In this document: positions 1 through 12,945 of the stretch, in pieces
How the letters are laid out: the number at the start of each line of letters is the position of its first letter
How positions within the stretch are numbered: the stretch's first letter is position 1
NCBI GenBank assembly: GCA_038496675.1
Contig: CM076656.1
Coordinates: 22,259,408 to 22,323,407, forward strand
Reading direction: 5' to 3'
DNA length: 64,000 bases
Source of the DNA: Rachycentron canadum
Lineage: Eukaryota; Chordata; Actinopteri; Carangiformes; Rachycentridae
Position numbers and translations under genes: made by a program
Notes under the pieces: model-generated
The model's input: the letters and a program-made list of their open reading frames with translations, nothing else
Told to the model about the DNA's origin: nothing
Databases searched by the model: none

Positions 1-3000
1 GATATGTGATAAGATCATTTATCGTCCCTTTCTCTAGTATATTCTGTTGAGTGTAACAGTGAAATTAATAACAGTGATGCTCGCAGGTTATGGTGTCATC
101 AATAACAATAATAATAATAATAATAATAATGAGAGTTGTAGTGGCAGAGCTGCACCCTGCTGAGATACCTGCAGAATGAGGACAGAGAGGAGAAGCACGG
201 GATCAACAACAAGAAATGTACCATTTTATTTTAAAGTAAATAAACCTTGAAATAACCTCTGACAGACAATGAACCACCACATCTTTTTTTTTTATAGAGG
301 TTTCATTGTAATTTGCTGTTCAATTATTTAAGAGGCCATCATCTTGTGCATCGATCCTCTCAGAGTATCTTTCTTGTTAATAGCAGTTAAATTGAATTAA
401 GCCACAAACATCAATCAGTCATGTCTGCACTATTTCTCTTTTATGGTTCTAATAAGGCGGCATAAGTGTGAGTGACATTGACATTTCATGGGTTAACAGT
501 CTAATTAAATACACGTCCAAACAATTTCTCTCTCTCTCTCTTTCAAATCAGTTCCTTTTTTTTTTTTTTTTAAAGCTAAGAGTATAGTTGACCTCTGGGC
601 TAATTGCAGATTAAGGCCACTAATTAAAATAAGCAAACCAAAGTAATGAAAACAAAATTAAGCTCCAGCATGTTTGGAGTTTTAATAACATCAGGGCTTC
701 CATAACACTAAGCCTGCCATTTGGCTTTCTATGATATGATGGCCATTGTCATTGTGCAGCTATTTCCAAGTGTTAAGTCCAAGGCGTTTAACCTCTGCTT
801 GAATGTTTTCAAGGCTCCAAAGACTACCTTAATCAGACAGCATTAATTAAATTACTGGCTTGCGCCTCTTGTCTTTATACGTCTGGTGATGAATGAATGG
901 TGACTGGATACTTTTATCAGCTAAACCTGAATGACGGCAGTCATGCTAGAATCAGATTGGCTGAAAAGCCCTATTGAAGCAAGTGATTTTACCTGATGAA
1001 ATTTGATCTCTGACCTACTTTTCAAATTTCCATATTCATCTTCACTGCAGGAGGGTGCAGCTATTGGCTGAAATCCTCACTGCACAGTGTGGCTCAAAGG
1101 CATAAATATCACATCTAGGTGGCTGAGTTGGAGGGATGAATGCGAAGGAAACCACTGTGGAAAACCTCCGCCTGAGATAAAAAGCCTGTCTTTGATTAAT
1201 TAATGAAGCCACCTCGTTGTAGAATGAAAGCGTCCAATGCAAACTACATACACATAAAACAATAACAGAAACCAGTTTTTTTTTCTCTCAGGCTGAAAAA
1301 TCAAAGGTGTCTGACCTTCTTTTGTAGTTGTGAAATGTCTCCCCCTCCAGAGAGAGCTGTCGGCTCCTGCTCCTCATTGAATGACTGACACTACACAGTT
1401 TGAACACGCCGCCTTCCAAGATGGGATATGGCAGTTTGCACAAACTTAAGTCACACGTCGAAAGAACACAGACAACCAACTGTCTCGTTGTGCTACATTT
1501 CATTTGCTCGTCACTGTTTCATTGTGCTGCAGCTAAAGCTGTCTGAAACCACGCCAGATGTTCTGATCATCTCTCTCTGTCCATGTGATAATCACGGAGC
1601 TGCCACAAGTCAATTTTCAGGAAATAAATGTGTAAAAAAGACAAATCAGTTGATGCCGTCTTAGCGGCACGGATGCTTGAATTATTGATGTGGAGTTGGA
1701 AGACAAGCGCCACATTTCTAAATGTGTTAAAGCAGAATATTCAGACACAGTCACATTCTCCCCTAGCTTGGTCTTTGACTCACACCTGGAGCTTTAATTT
1801 CTTTATCTTTCTATATGATCTCAGGTTCGAACCAACATCCTTTGCTCCTCCTCATGACAAGGTTTCACTTGCCTTGCAGAACGACGCTGTGCCCCGTGTG
1901 CTCCATCCACCTCCAGCGCCCTGCAGCTGTGAATTCTGCTCACACACACTCACCATGGCAGTGTTTATAAAAAGAAGAGCACCTCACTTTCTCTTCCCTG
2001 ATTACAATAATTGGCCAACGAAACTGTGATCATTTTTAATTAATTATGAGAATGAGCATCAGAACTGCTTTGAGCGAACACAGTCGTGGTATTGATAGAT
2101 TTCTAAAATGTAATTGAAATGCAGGGATATACTCAGAATGCTTCAAATTCTTTACATCACCTTGTCTTTTGTTTGCACTGACCCTGCCTTTTCCTTTAAA
2201 GCCCCAGTCATCCAGGCCTGTTTGGAATTCAGGCCCTTCCCTGGTAGATACACCCACAACATGCTCCTCTGACTCCCCTGACAGAGTTGTTCAGGGGAGT
2301 CATGGCCATCGCAGATAAATAAGAGGCCAAACCTGTTTACTTGTGGTCAGGAGGCACATCTCCATGACCGCCCAATATTACAATGTCAAGTAGTGACTAG
2401 AAAATAAACAACTATTAGTGGAGTGTGAGCATGTTTGCGCCGAATTAGCAATTATTTTTTTTTTCTATTAAGAACAATTAGGCAGTAAATGTTCACGGCA
2501 TTTACATTCGATTTAGGAAGAAGAAAATAAAAAGCATCTCCTACATATTGTGGTGTGTGCAGGTCTGTGTGTGTCCAGACGTGTCTCAGTGCGGTGGTGA
2601 AGAGCACAGTCAGATCAAAGGTAGAATGAATGTTCATTCCACAGCTGAATGAAATCTGTTGTAGGGGGGTTTTTTAACATCAGGCACAAAGTCTCAGCTG
2701 AGCATTTGTCGACAGTTTGCAGTATCCATTGAAATACTGTGGCTTTCAATTCAAAAGAGAAGGCTTCCCAGAATTGGATTCTGATCCAGTCCTAAGTAGA
2801 GTTAAAGCCAGTACCCTCGAGCTGTTTGGGTGTAAATCCATCTCTCTACATCTCTCCAAAGCTCTCGTCTTGATTGCTATTTGGATTCCTTGCTGCATGC
2901 AGGGCATGAATAAATGAGAGGAATCTTGATCTTCTGCAAAATAAATGTTCTTGGTAGTACCACTTCAGAATAGATTTGACACACAGTGACTTCATCTATT

Positions 3001-6000
3001 AGCTTGGTCTGCAATTTTTAATGACTGATCGAAATGACTCGGAAGCTCTTAAAGTACACGTGTCTTGGCTGTGGAGCGATTCTCATCAGAACACGGCGCC
3101 GTCTCATATGTGTATTTAGGTATGGATTTGTGTACCTTGAACCATTTAGTGTCGAACACAGACAATAGATTGAATCCCTACTATCGTCGACCCACACAGT
3201 CCTGCACGCTGGCTGGTTATTTATATGCTTTGCATTGTATAAAAAGAAGGAACACAATGTTCCCTAGCTGTTCTGAATAGAAATCTTAATGAATTAATAA
3301 ATCTTGGCAGCAGAACCATTCCTGACTGACAAAAAAACAGGACAATGAAGCCCACAGATGGCAGCGGGGAACAGTGTCTCTGTGTGTAAGCTGATAAGTC
3401 ATGCACTGATGAGTCCATTTCTTAATTGCAATGAAAACTCATTTTCAAATCTGGCTGAAGAGGTAGGGTTATTAATTGATCTTTTAATTAAAAAGCCTGC
3501 GTTCTGTGGGTTCTCTTGGCAAACAATAGTTTGTAGCTAAATAAATCATATTCAATCTTGAAGCACCCCAATTAATCATTAATAGTCGCATGAGGATCGT
3601 ATAAGGCAAGCGACTCAGTGAAGCCCTGTACATTAGGGTGCAATGTTTCCTACACAAACCCTGTCCAATAATATCAGAGAGAAGGTCAAACGTTTTATTC
3701 TTCATTAACCTGCTTGCATACATTCCCACTGTAGAGATGTACAATTGGACACATCGTCTTTATGTTGATGACGACCTCTATAGAAGGCAGATGTAATGCA
3801 GGCTTGCGGTTTGGGATCAACCTGCAACTGGCCATTAGTCACCTGGCAGGGCCTTACAGCGCCCATTTTTTCTGCCTGTGCTATTCCTGGACCCAACCCC
3901 TCACCCCCATCTGGTGGAGTCACCAGGACTCCGGGCATGATTAACAGCACCACAGCTTTCTCCAGACACTAAATTACCTGGATTATTGGGCCTTCATGAT
4001 TTTTAGTGCACTGCTTTGCATTACTCCTCCGATTCTGATGGTGTATTACACAACGTATGATGATATAGGACATGCCAGCAAGTCGAAATTGGAATTATTG
4101 GATTGGTCTGGATTTTATGGCTGTGATCAGTCTTAACAGATCCCAGTGCCAAGATCCAAATTGGTATTATTGATATGCATATAAAATTATAGCAGTTTGG
4201 ACCACCCACAAAACTACAAAGGGATATTTTTCTTTATTCCAAAATGTTTCTGCAGTTGTATGACTCTAAGAAGAACAATTACGTAGGTACCTTTTGAATT
4301 TTTTTCTTTTGCAGAGAAGAAACTTCAGTGGCGGTAGCGTTTTATGAGCGGTGCCCTTGGTAAGATAAATGATGATAGATGGCACATGTGCCCAGTTTGA
4401 CAATGGATTATTTAAGGAGAAACCTGTGTGTGTTCATTGTTACCTCCAGGAGAGAAAGTCTGTAGCTCCTCTAATATTTTCTTGATTACTTCATACATAT
4501 ATCTTTTTTGTTTTAATCTAATTTTCCTTGCCAGAATTTTAACCAACTTCTGATAGCAGACAGCAATCCAAGTCCAAATTTGAGTTTAATAAACAAAGCA
4601 CAGTGTTCTTCTTGGCAAATGGCTGATTTGGTTGGTAATAAATGAAAGGGAACGCATCACAACACCCTCTCTTCCAAAAAAAAAAAAAAAAAGAAATCTG
4701 CAATTTGCCACTGGTTTTGTGTCCTCAGTGTTAGCATGAAAGACAGTGGCTCTATGTGTGAGGTCTAAAGTATTGACATACCTGCCTGGGCCACCATGTG
4801 CACTGTCCTAGTAACTGTACAGCACGACAGCCAGGTCACCCTGGCGCTTTCAGAGGCTTCAGATAATCAATGGCCCTGCACAATGACACCAATGGAGGAT
4901 TACGAGGATCCACTAAGCCTCTGTCAGTCGAAATACTGCATTGATTCTGTCATACTTGTTATTGCTTATTTATATTTCTGTGCTCTAGAGAACTTTTTTT
5001 CTCCTCCTTGTTCCTATTTTTTAAGTATTTCTGGTTCACGTCATCAAATATCAACAGTCCGATTTGACTTCATCACAAGCTTTAGCAACCGTTGCTGTAG
5101 GTTGTTAGCAGATTTCGTTGGCTGTCTTTATGGTGTGATGACCACTTATGCTGGCTGTGATTAAAATAAATACAGATCTGAAGTGGAAAGAGTTGATGGT
5201 TTGGATATTTCATAGACACAAGGGTACACACAAACACACACACACTCACACACACAGATTGCGTTCAGACACAGCAAGCACAGACATCTAGTCAAGGTCT
5301 ACTAATACCCCCCAGCATGGCATCCAACTTGTCATACAGTGATAAATGAACAGGAGAAGCTCTGGCATAACCCATCGCTTAATTCACTGTCTCAAGTCCT
5401 TCGTATTATTCAGCTCAGCCACGGAAGAAGGAAAACAGCTGAATAATTGGAGCACATATGCAAGGACAGAAAATCAACATACACTAGTCATATGAATGTG
5501 CTCATTAGGATGCAGAAGGAGGTTGGTGAAAGGGCATCCATCATCACAGAGCACAGCGTCACCTCACTCTGCCTCTCCTACACGATCATCCAGCACATGT
5601 TCGGGTGCTCGCCTGGATCTTCTACACCTCGCACTGATCAGTTGCTCATCTGTCTAGGTGGACTCTCACAGGTTGACTGAGGGACTCTTCACACAGTGGG
5701 CCCATGCTGCATTCCCTTCATTAAAATGAGACTCGTTTGTTGCCAATGCAACTCCCCTAAAAGAATGCATATACCTGCTATAATGAAGCGTGCTGTTAGC
5801 TTCACATACCTGGAATACACGTCAGAGCTGCCCTGTCTTGTTGGAACAGACCATTCACATATCTTCACCGTATTAATTTATCACCCTTTGCATTTTTGGG
5901 TTTTCAAAGCCAGTTGGTGCCTTGGGATTAGCGGTCCGTACTGAGGTCATCCGTTAGGAACATCTCCAAATGCAATTGGAAGTAAAGGTTTGCAGGCGCT

Positions 6001-7160
6001 TGGCCAAGCCATTCCACTGGATACAGGCTAGAGCGCTGACTGACAGGTTGCTCTTAAAGGCTCATTGTCAGGAGTATAAATAGCCCACGCCACATCTCAC
6101 TTTCAGACATGTTAGGGCAATTTACTGCCTGCTGCAGGTCTGACCCTGAGAGTGTGGGCTCTTTCCATGTATCGTTTGGTTTTAATCAGAATCTGCATGA
6201 GTGGCTTAAAGTAATTTTGCTTGAGTTGTACATCAAATGGCTGTAGATCTGATTTGGTGTTTATTAATTGGCAGGCTTTAGGGAGTCAAGCCAAGTTTGC
6301 ATAATTTGTACTGTCAGATGGAGTCTTGGGCCTTATTATGATTGGTTCTCCCATTTCCTAGCTTCTGTTGATTAATTGAGAACAGTCATAATAATACCAC
6401 TGGGTATGATCCAGTGTACACATTGAGATCTGGGAGGAACAGTTCTGCTTTCAGCAAACACCCCTTGTCCTCAATCACTTACCCCCCCACAGTTTATAAA
6501 TCCAGCATTAATCTGATAGTGGCCAATAATTACAAATGTAACAAGTGAGGCTTTTTTTATTCCCATTTTGTGACTAAAGGAAAGGTAAATCTTAGCGTTT
6601 TGGCTGGTTTTGTCCATTGTTGTAAATCTGTATAAATTCAATTCATTAATTTCATTTCTTTCAAGGCTGTGTTACCATAAGCAGGGTAAATATTTGAAAT
6701 ACAAAAGGACTTGGCTGCTTTAGAATCTGTCCATATGTAAAGCTGCCTTCATGACACTGGCAAAGAGATTTACACCACATTTCAGCACATGAAAGGAGCC
6801 TCATTCTGCATTCACAGAACCTGCCTCTGCCATTGAGTCTTTGAACTTCCATTAAGCCATTTATCACTATGCAGTGCAATTCATTTCATTTTCCTAACAT
6901 CAGGGATAGATGCCCTCTCCCCTCCCCAACTCCACCTCAGCAGACTCTGAGTGTTGAGTTTATGATATATAATGTGTGCACTGACCAGAAAGTTGTAGGT
7001 TGTCAGTTTCAAGGTCAACCACCCTCCCTCCCCCGTGCACCGTGTCTGAACATCACTTTAACTTTTTACCTACGGATTGACCTTAATGGTGATAACAGAT
7101 TTTTGTTTAAACTGGGATTTTATCCCCTCCTAACATATTTTGTCTCCTTGTTTCCCCCAG
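1..7160 (+). other. negr1: 3' part of a negr1 intron (upstream of the first visible exon)
   Basis: No exon is recognisable here. The preceding negr1 exon, which should encode the end of the second Ig domain, is not seen, so this intron is longer than 7.1 kb. The sequence is AT-rich and mostly unique in appearance. It contains a short (AAT)n tract near 107-130, a (TC)n plus poly-T block near 527-571, a poly-A tract near 4676-4692 and an interrupted (CA)n near 5222-5258. It also holds a 12-bp perfect inverted repeat at 2270-2302. The interval ends in a good acceptor: a pyrimidine-rich run closing in CCCCCAG at 7154-7160. The short open frames on both strands show no family resemblance and are treated as chance. 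Confidence 0.75.
2270..2302. repeat. 12-bp perfect inverted repeat with a 9-nt loop
   Basis: TGACTCCCCTGA (2270-2281) and its exact reverse complement TCAGGGGAGTCA (2291-2302) flank nine bases. In RNA or single-stranded DNA this forms a GC-rich hairpin. The stem is too short for a miRNA precursor. Confidence 0.7.
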
Positions 7161-7281
7161 TTGCTCCATCTATCCATGAGATGAAAAGCCATGGAGTTGG
7201 TCTGGGGCGCACAGCCCTGCTAAGGTGCGAGGCGGCTGCTGTGCCTTACCCAACATTCGAGTGGTACAAGGGTGAGAAAAG
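7161..7281 (+). CDS. negr1: negr1 coding exon: N-terminal half of the third Ig domain
   Basis: This 121-bp internal exon encodes APSIHEMKSHG, then a run ending in LLRCEAAAVPYPTFEWYKGE. It opens the third, membrane-proximal C2-type Ig domain of an IgLON protein. Visible landmarks are the B-strand cysteine in LLRCEA and the core tryptophan in FEWYKG. From known IgLON sequences, the pattern APxIxExKS, GR, RCE and FEWYKGEK matches NEGR1 better than LSAMP, OPCML or NTM. IgLONs are GPI-anchored neuronal adhesion proteins at the outer cell surface; NEGR1 modulates neurite outgrowth and synapse formation and binds other IgLONs. The acceptor is TTTCCCCCAG and the donor is GTGAGT at 7282. The exon enters with two bases completing a split codon and leaves with AG, which joins the G of the next exon to give Arg. 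The frame stays open throughout. The call as an IgLON exon is firm; the NEGR1 paralogue call is strong but rests on remembered family sequence. Confidence 0.9.
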
Positions 7282-10036
7282 GTGAGTCCAGTTTCATCCT
7301 ACGAGCTGTTTTGGCCAAATTGCCTCAAATTTCCACTGGATGCTGGTCTTTTGTTTGCAGCTCAATTATGATAAATGTAATTCACAACTTTAATACTTTA
7401 AATAGGGCCGACAGGTTAAACAAGACAGAAAATTGGACTAAACTATTAATAATTCCATGTAAATAATGTTCAGTAAATATACATTCAAGGTGTATTTCAC
7501 ACTTCAAAGTTGGTCTGTGAAGGTCCTTTAAGGTATGAAAAGGTCAGGGACAGGATCTGCTGTAATGAGGCCTGAAGGCTTTAGCTGCATCAAGTGGGCG
7601 TCAGGGTTCAGTCTGCCAACATGAATATGGATGGATACTGTTACTTACGTCTTACAGTGGCGGACAGACTAACAAGTGCCATCATCTTTGAACGAGGGAT
7701 GGGACAATCAACAACTTTATCTATGAACACTAATAATGAATTGTGAATGAATTGAATGTGTGAATTTCCATCATTGGGATAATTGTTAATATCCTCACAA
7801 GTCACTTGAAAACAGTGTGAAGGACCAAGGTTCATCAGTTCTCACTCTCTCTGCTCCAAGGCTGCAGTTTGACGTGGTTCAGTTTTGCCACAATGACAGT
7901 TAAACTTTATTTTTGTTAAAGGATAATTCCTGTAAGTGAAACACAGACCCTGATTGTTTTTAACTAAAAAGGATGTACACTAAAAATAGATGAGTCCTCT
8001 CTATGAAACAAATATAAATATTTGCTTCACATTAAAACGTAAGGTAAAGTTTGTCTTAGAGCCATTTTATTTTCATCATTATCGCAATAATATTGTAAAA
8101 ATGCAATTATTTTGGCTCTGAATGACCATAACATGAAACTTTCCTTGGAAACCATTGTATGTTTTGTTTGAGACTGTAGAGACTGATTGAAGAAACACAT
8201 GTGGATTTGGTTGGACCGGTTCCACCGTCCATGACATCTGGATACTTCTTACACAGCAGACATTTTGGCTCTTAGCAGAAAAAGCACAGGCGTGATTGAC
8301 TGAACGTTATGAATCCAGTTAGGTGAGCTATTTCCAGGGTTATGTTATTGAGTGCTGTTGAAAGAACATGTAGAGTAAAGAAATGCTGATTGATACATTT
8401 TATAAATCTCTAAAGGCTGAATGTGTTAAATGTTATTTTCTAAACTGCAATTTTGACATTTGACATTGAGGCATCGTTCGGTCGCACCTTTGCTTGAGTA
8501 TGGACATTGAGTACATTTTGGTTTTGTTTGATTTTTTTTTTTTTTTTTCTCAGTGCGTTTGTCTGTTGTCCTGTTCGTCCAAGCCCCCGGGGAATGGGAG
8601 GGGGGGGTAGGACTAACAGAAACGTTCCAGCAGGAGTCATCTGAGCCTCGTCCTCACCTGGCATCTTAATAAAATGTTTGCTGCCAACTGGCTTAAATCA
8701 TTCACAGCACATACATCAATCAGTCTAGATTCAAGTGTCAGTTCTTGAATTTAAAAACCAAATTACCCCCATTACCCATCATTTACCCACTCCTAGTGAG
8801 CACAATTTCAATCATCAGCTCACACTGTGCTAATTGTAATTATGGGGTGGCTTCAATTTATTCAAATTGCTAAGGAGGCAAGTTGGCATGATTCTAGTCT
8901 TTACTTAATTCAAGGACTTGTTCTTTCTGTGACTTCTTACGTGTCTTAATGGTGATTTCTTCATTTATTCGCCATCACAAAAAGGACATGAGCACAGAAC
9001 ACGTGTAAGTTCGATTCAACATTAACACAACTGGCTGCGACTAATTCACTGCCCATTTACTATGTGAACTGAGGACCACGTCTCCTTTTGGCTCTGGTAT
9101 CAAAGCAGCCATAGCATCAGTGCGTTGCTGCCGCCACTTTGTCTCTGTCAGAGTTTGTAGTTTGACAGTTTTGACAAGAGAATCTTTCTCTTGATGTGTC
9201 ACTGTTTTCATTCTTGAATGGAAATGGGTGAGTTTTCATGTGTGTGCGTGTAAGGGGAGGGGAGGGCATCGCTATGTCGCTATGACAGAGGGGAGCACTG
9301 ACTAGTATGATGTTGAACTGGTGAAGAGGCGAGACACCCGCCGAGATTATCTGTGAGTGTTCAGCTAACATTTGAGGAAGTCGCTGTGGGAGTGGGAACA
9401 ACAGATTTGTGGATATTTGCCGGACATAAGGTCACACATAGTGTTTAAAACCAGAGCTTCTCAAGCCAAGCTAGAGATCATGGGGGGGCCACAGTAGGGC
9501 CAAGACAGAAAGCTGTCTCCTCTGTGGAGGTTTTTATGGTTTATAATGTGAAACTGCCGCAGCGACAGGACCCACACTGATGAAAACAAACACAGCTTTA
9601 ATATCCACAATAATCCTACAACCAGGATCCACAGCATATGTCATTAGAGAGTGAATTTTAATCTCTACACACTGCTAAAGATCATGTCGACCCCCAAAGT
9701 AAACAGCTAAACATTTGCCTGTTTCACAGCACAGATGTCAGGCACAACTGGAATGGGATCTTATTTTTTCTTTTTTTTTTGTAATCGCCCTGCACCTGCA
9801 ACAAAACGATGCACATGTCAAGTGGCCCCCAGCAGGTTCACCCCTGGGTCATTCCTCTCTCCTGTCACTCCTTCAAAGTGTCTCATGACAGACCGAGGGG
9901 ATAAACAGATCTGCTGAAGAGGGCGATGAAGCACTGTACAGTCTGAAGATCCACTAACAGACGACAAACATTTGTATGCTCTGAGTGTGGGTGAGAAATG
10001 AAAGCTTCATTTGCAGTGACTGTGTTCTGTTTTCAG
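7282..10036 (+). other. negr1: negr1 intron between the two third-Ig-domain exons
   Basis: This 2,755-bp intron has GTGAGT at the 5' end and a T-rich acceptor ending in TTTTCAG at 10030-10036. It interrupts the codon for the Arg after the YKGEK motif (phase 2). It contains a poly-T tract near 8532-8548, a G-rich patch near 8600 and a second poly-T near 9762-9780. No other exon or clear repeat was found. Confidence 0.85.
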
Positions 10037-10185
10037 GATTATCAAGGGTCAAGACATCGACATCAAGAGCCTCAGCTCCAGATCAGTCCTCACAGTGACC
10101 AACATGACAGAGGATCGTTACGGGAACTACACGTGTGTCGCCTCCAACAAGCTAGGGACAGCCAACGCCAGTGTGCCTCTCATTC
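10037..10185 (+). CDS. negr1: negr1 coding exon: C-terminal half of the third Ig domain
   Basis: This 149-bp exon completes the third Ig domain. It reads IIKGQDIDIKSLSSRSVL, then TVTNMTEDRYGNYTCVASNK, then LGTANASVPLI. The F-strand motif DRYGNYTC holds the second disulfide cysteine, and NYTCVASNKLG is an IgLON hallmark. Three N-glycosylation sequons are visible (NMT, NYT, NAS), in line with the heavy glycosylation known for this family. The first G completes the Arg codon begun in the previous exon. The final C starts a Pro codon finished in the terminal exon. The donor is GTAAGT at 10186 and the acceptor is TTTTCAG. By my remembered human sequence, the loop after YKGEK is one residue shorter here. 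The exon has no frameshift or stop and appears functional. Confidence 0.9.
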
Positions 10186-12779
10186 GTAAGTTGTCATTCT
10201 TCCTGCTTGTGGCTAACTGGAGTGGTGAAGAGTCAGAGGGCTGAATGAGTGTTGTGGAAATCAGCGGGGGTTCGTGCCCTCGGGAGTGTTTGTTTTCTCG
10301 GTGCAGCGTTCTTGATGTATGATTAAAAACATTACACCCGCTGCTACAGCTGGATGATCATCATTAGAAGTGGTTCCTTGTTCCCCAGTCATCACTTTCG
10401 TGAACGTCGGTTGTCCAATACGGCTGCGAAGTCTGTGTGCGTGTGAGTGGATGCTTCAAAAGTCTACTAGTGCATGTTTACTACAACAACAAAAAAAAAA
10501 AATACACCACCTGAAAAAGAAACGCTGCTTTAAGTTAAGAGCATTGCAATTACAAAGGCAGCTACACAGGTCAGTCATGCTAAGTTGAATGCCAAGTAGC
10601 AGTGTGGCTCAGATTTTAAAGAGGTCTGAGAGTCGGCCCTTTCATAGTTTACATAGCGCCATGAGGCATCTATCTGACTTTCTGCAGAGGCAAAATAATC
10701 AGAGGCCAAGCTGCTGGTGCCTTAGTGATAGACCGGCAGAATGATTTAATATGGCTTGGGAAACACTTTTACATAAATTTAAGAGCTGAATGGGGAAAAA
10801 AGAAAAGAGAAGAACAACACACAAACAGAATTTTTCCTAAACGGAGAGTACGACGGCATTGGCTTCAACCCCCCAGGAGCCTGGTTGTGTGGTCCACTGA
10901 AGGAAGGTGACTATGTGGCTCCTTCCCTCCCCAGGCCGATAGTCGAGTTGAGCAGTAACGACTGAATAAGCCTTTGCGAAGGAAAAAAGGGAGAGAAAAA
11001 CGAAGATGGAAGATGGAACCTGAGAACTTGGAAATGATGTGTGGGACAATGAATCTGTGATTCTCTTTAGATGGGTTTGATTTTAAAACACCTCCAGTAG
11101 TTACAGTACAAGCTTCCAAGTGGTGGTGCTAGATTTGTGATGTGTTTTTACAGCAGCCGGCTGTTTTACCAAGATCGTAATCTCTCTTTACGCAAATTTG
11201 TCCCCTGGTGCAGCAGCGATAACATTTCTTTACTGGCCGTCAGAAAAAGCTAACGTCGTGGACAGCTCGGCTAACGTGGAGATAATCTGTTCAGAGTTTT
11301 CTTCGCCAGCCGTTGAAACAGCTAACATGAGCCCTCAGCAGCTTGTAATGCCAACCTGCCTCCTTTAGCGCTGTTGACCTCAGAGCCTCGTTGAACAAAG
11401 TCAGTTAAACACATTCTCTCAGTCTTTAGGAGTAAAAGTTGTTCATTTTGTTCATTTTCTACAAGCATTTAGCCTCTGAATGTCTCTGTGCTGCTCTATA
11501 GAAAAGATTTCGCTCTTGAAATGAACTTCAGAAAACATTCTCTCGTTCTCAGTTTTTAACCTTGTCTGTCTCAAATTGTGAGAGTGATGGGTCCTCTTTC
11601 CAGGCTGATGACCAAAATGCCACTTTTATTTTGCCTTTTTTGTTTCCTGTCTGTGGACTTCTTCAGTGGTGGCTCTATTCAAATGTTCTTTCTCATTATT
11701 GAGGAGAAACAGTTATTTACTTTGTAATAGTATTTCTTTTTTGTCTGGACGTCCTGTGGTGGCTTTATTTAAATTATATAAAGTCCTTTTCATTATCATG
11801 GGTCATTTGAATGTTGGTGCCCAGGAACATAGAGACGTGTTAATGTGGCCCTGTGTCTTTCCACAACTGAAGCTTAGCCCAATATACAATAGGCAAAAGA
11901 TACATGGGTCATCACTCTATTACAAGACTGATTTCTGATCATGAAAGTAGGACACGTCCTTTATGTCAGGGAGGCTTCAAAACAAGATAAAAGACCTTAA
12001 ACATCTTAAAAATGAGGCTGAGGCTTCTTCCCCCTGCAGTTCTTACCAGCCAAGGTCTGTGAACTGGTCAATTTGCAGACAATGAGTACAACCAGACGCA
12101 CACAATCATCATGATTTTCACTGACTTTAGGAAAAGAAATCCCCCACATTCCCTTTGGATCAAATTCAGAAGTTCATAGTGAAGATATACATCTGAAACT
12201 CCATGGGATGTGTCTTTTAACCACTTTCGTTCCTGACATAACAAGACACTATTCTGTGTTGTCGAATGTTCCAGTATCTGTCTGCAAACATAAAACACCT
12301 TCACTCTTGCTCTCTTCACTTGCTCTGAGCCTTACACTGTACCTCTTGGTAGACATTTGATATTCCACTTTTGTCCACCTGCTGTACCTGCCAAACAGCA
12401 AGTCAAGCAATGACATCAAGGGGCTGGGGAACATATTTCCCTCAACATTTTAGAGCAAGTAGGGATGAAAAAAACCCCAGTTTAATGTATTCAGTGATGA
12501 AATATGAACAGGTGGATTAAATTATTCACCACTTTGCACTGCACCCTCTGATGATAACACAGTCACTAGCAGGCCAGAGACTCCGAACACAAAAAGATAT
12601 TTCTGTAGAGCTGGCAATTGTCAAAGGAGCACTCCACTCTCCTGTTTGTGCATGCACAAGCACATCAAAGGCTTGTCTCAGATCCTCAAATGGATGATCT
12701 TAATGTGACACTAGCGAGGCCTCAAAGGCAGAGCGGCAAAGAAACCCTCCGAAGAGATACAGGAGCCAGCTTCCTGTGC

Positions 12780-12945
12780 CCCCACTCCCAGCTTCTCTCC
12801 CCTCCGTTCCCTCTCTTTATCTCTTGGTCTGTCTTGCTATCGGGGCTTTGTCTATCTGATTCTCCTATCTCACTCTCTTACTCACTCTGTCGTCCCTTCT
12901 CCCTCCCTCGTCTCTCCTCCTTCCTCCCTTTCTCTCTCATGATCT
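12780..12945. repeat. pyrimidine-rich (CT/CCT) tract
   Basis: The interval is dominated by CT, CTCC and TCTC on the + strand and looks like an old, imperfect CT microsatellite. It drives a spurious Ser/Leu/Pro-rich open frame. Confidence 0.6.
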
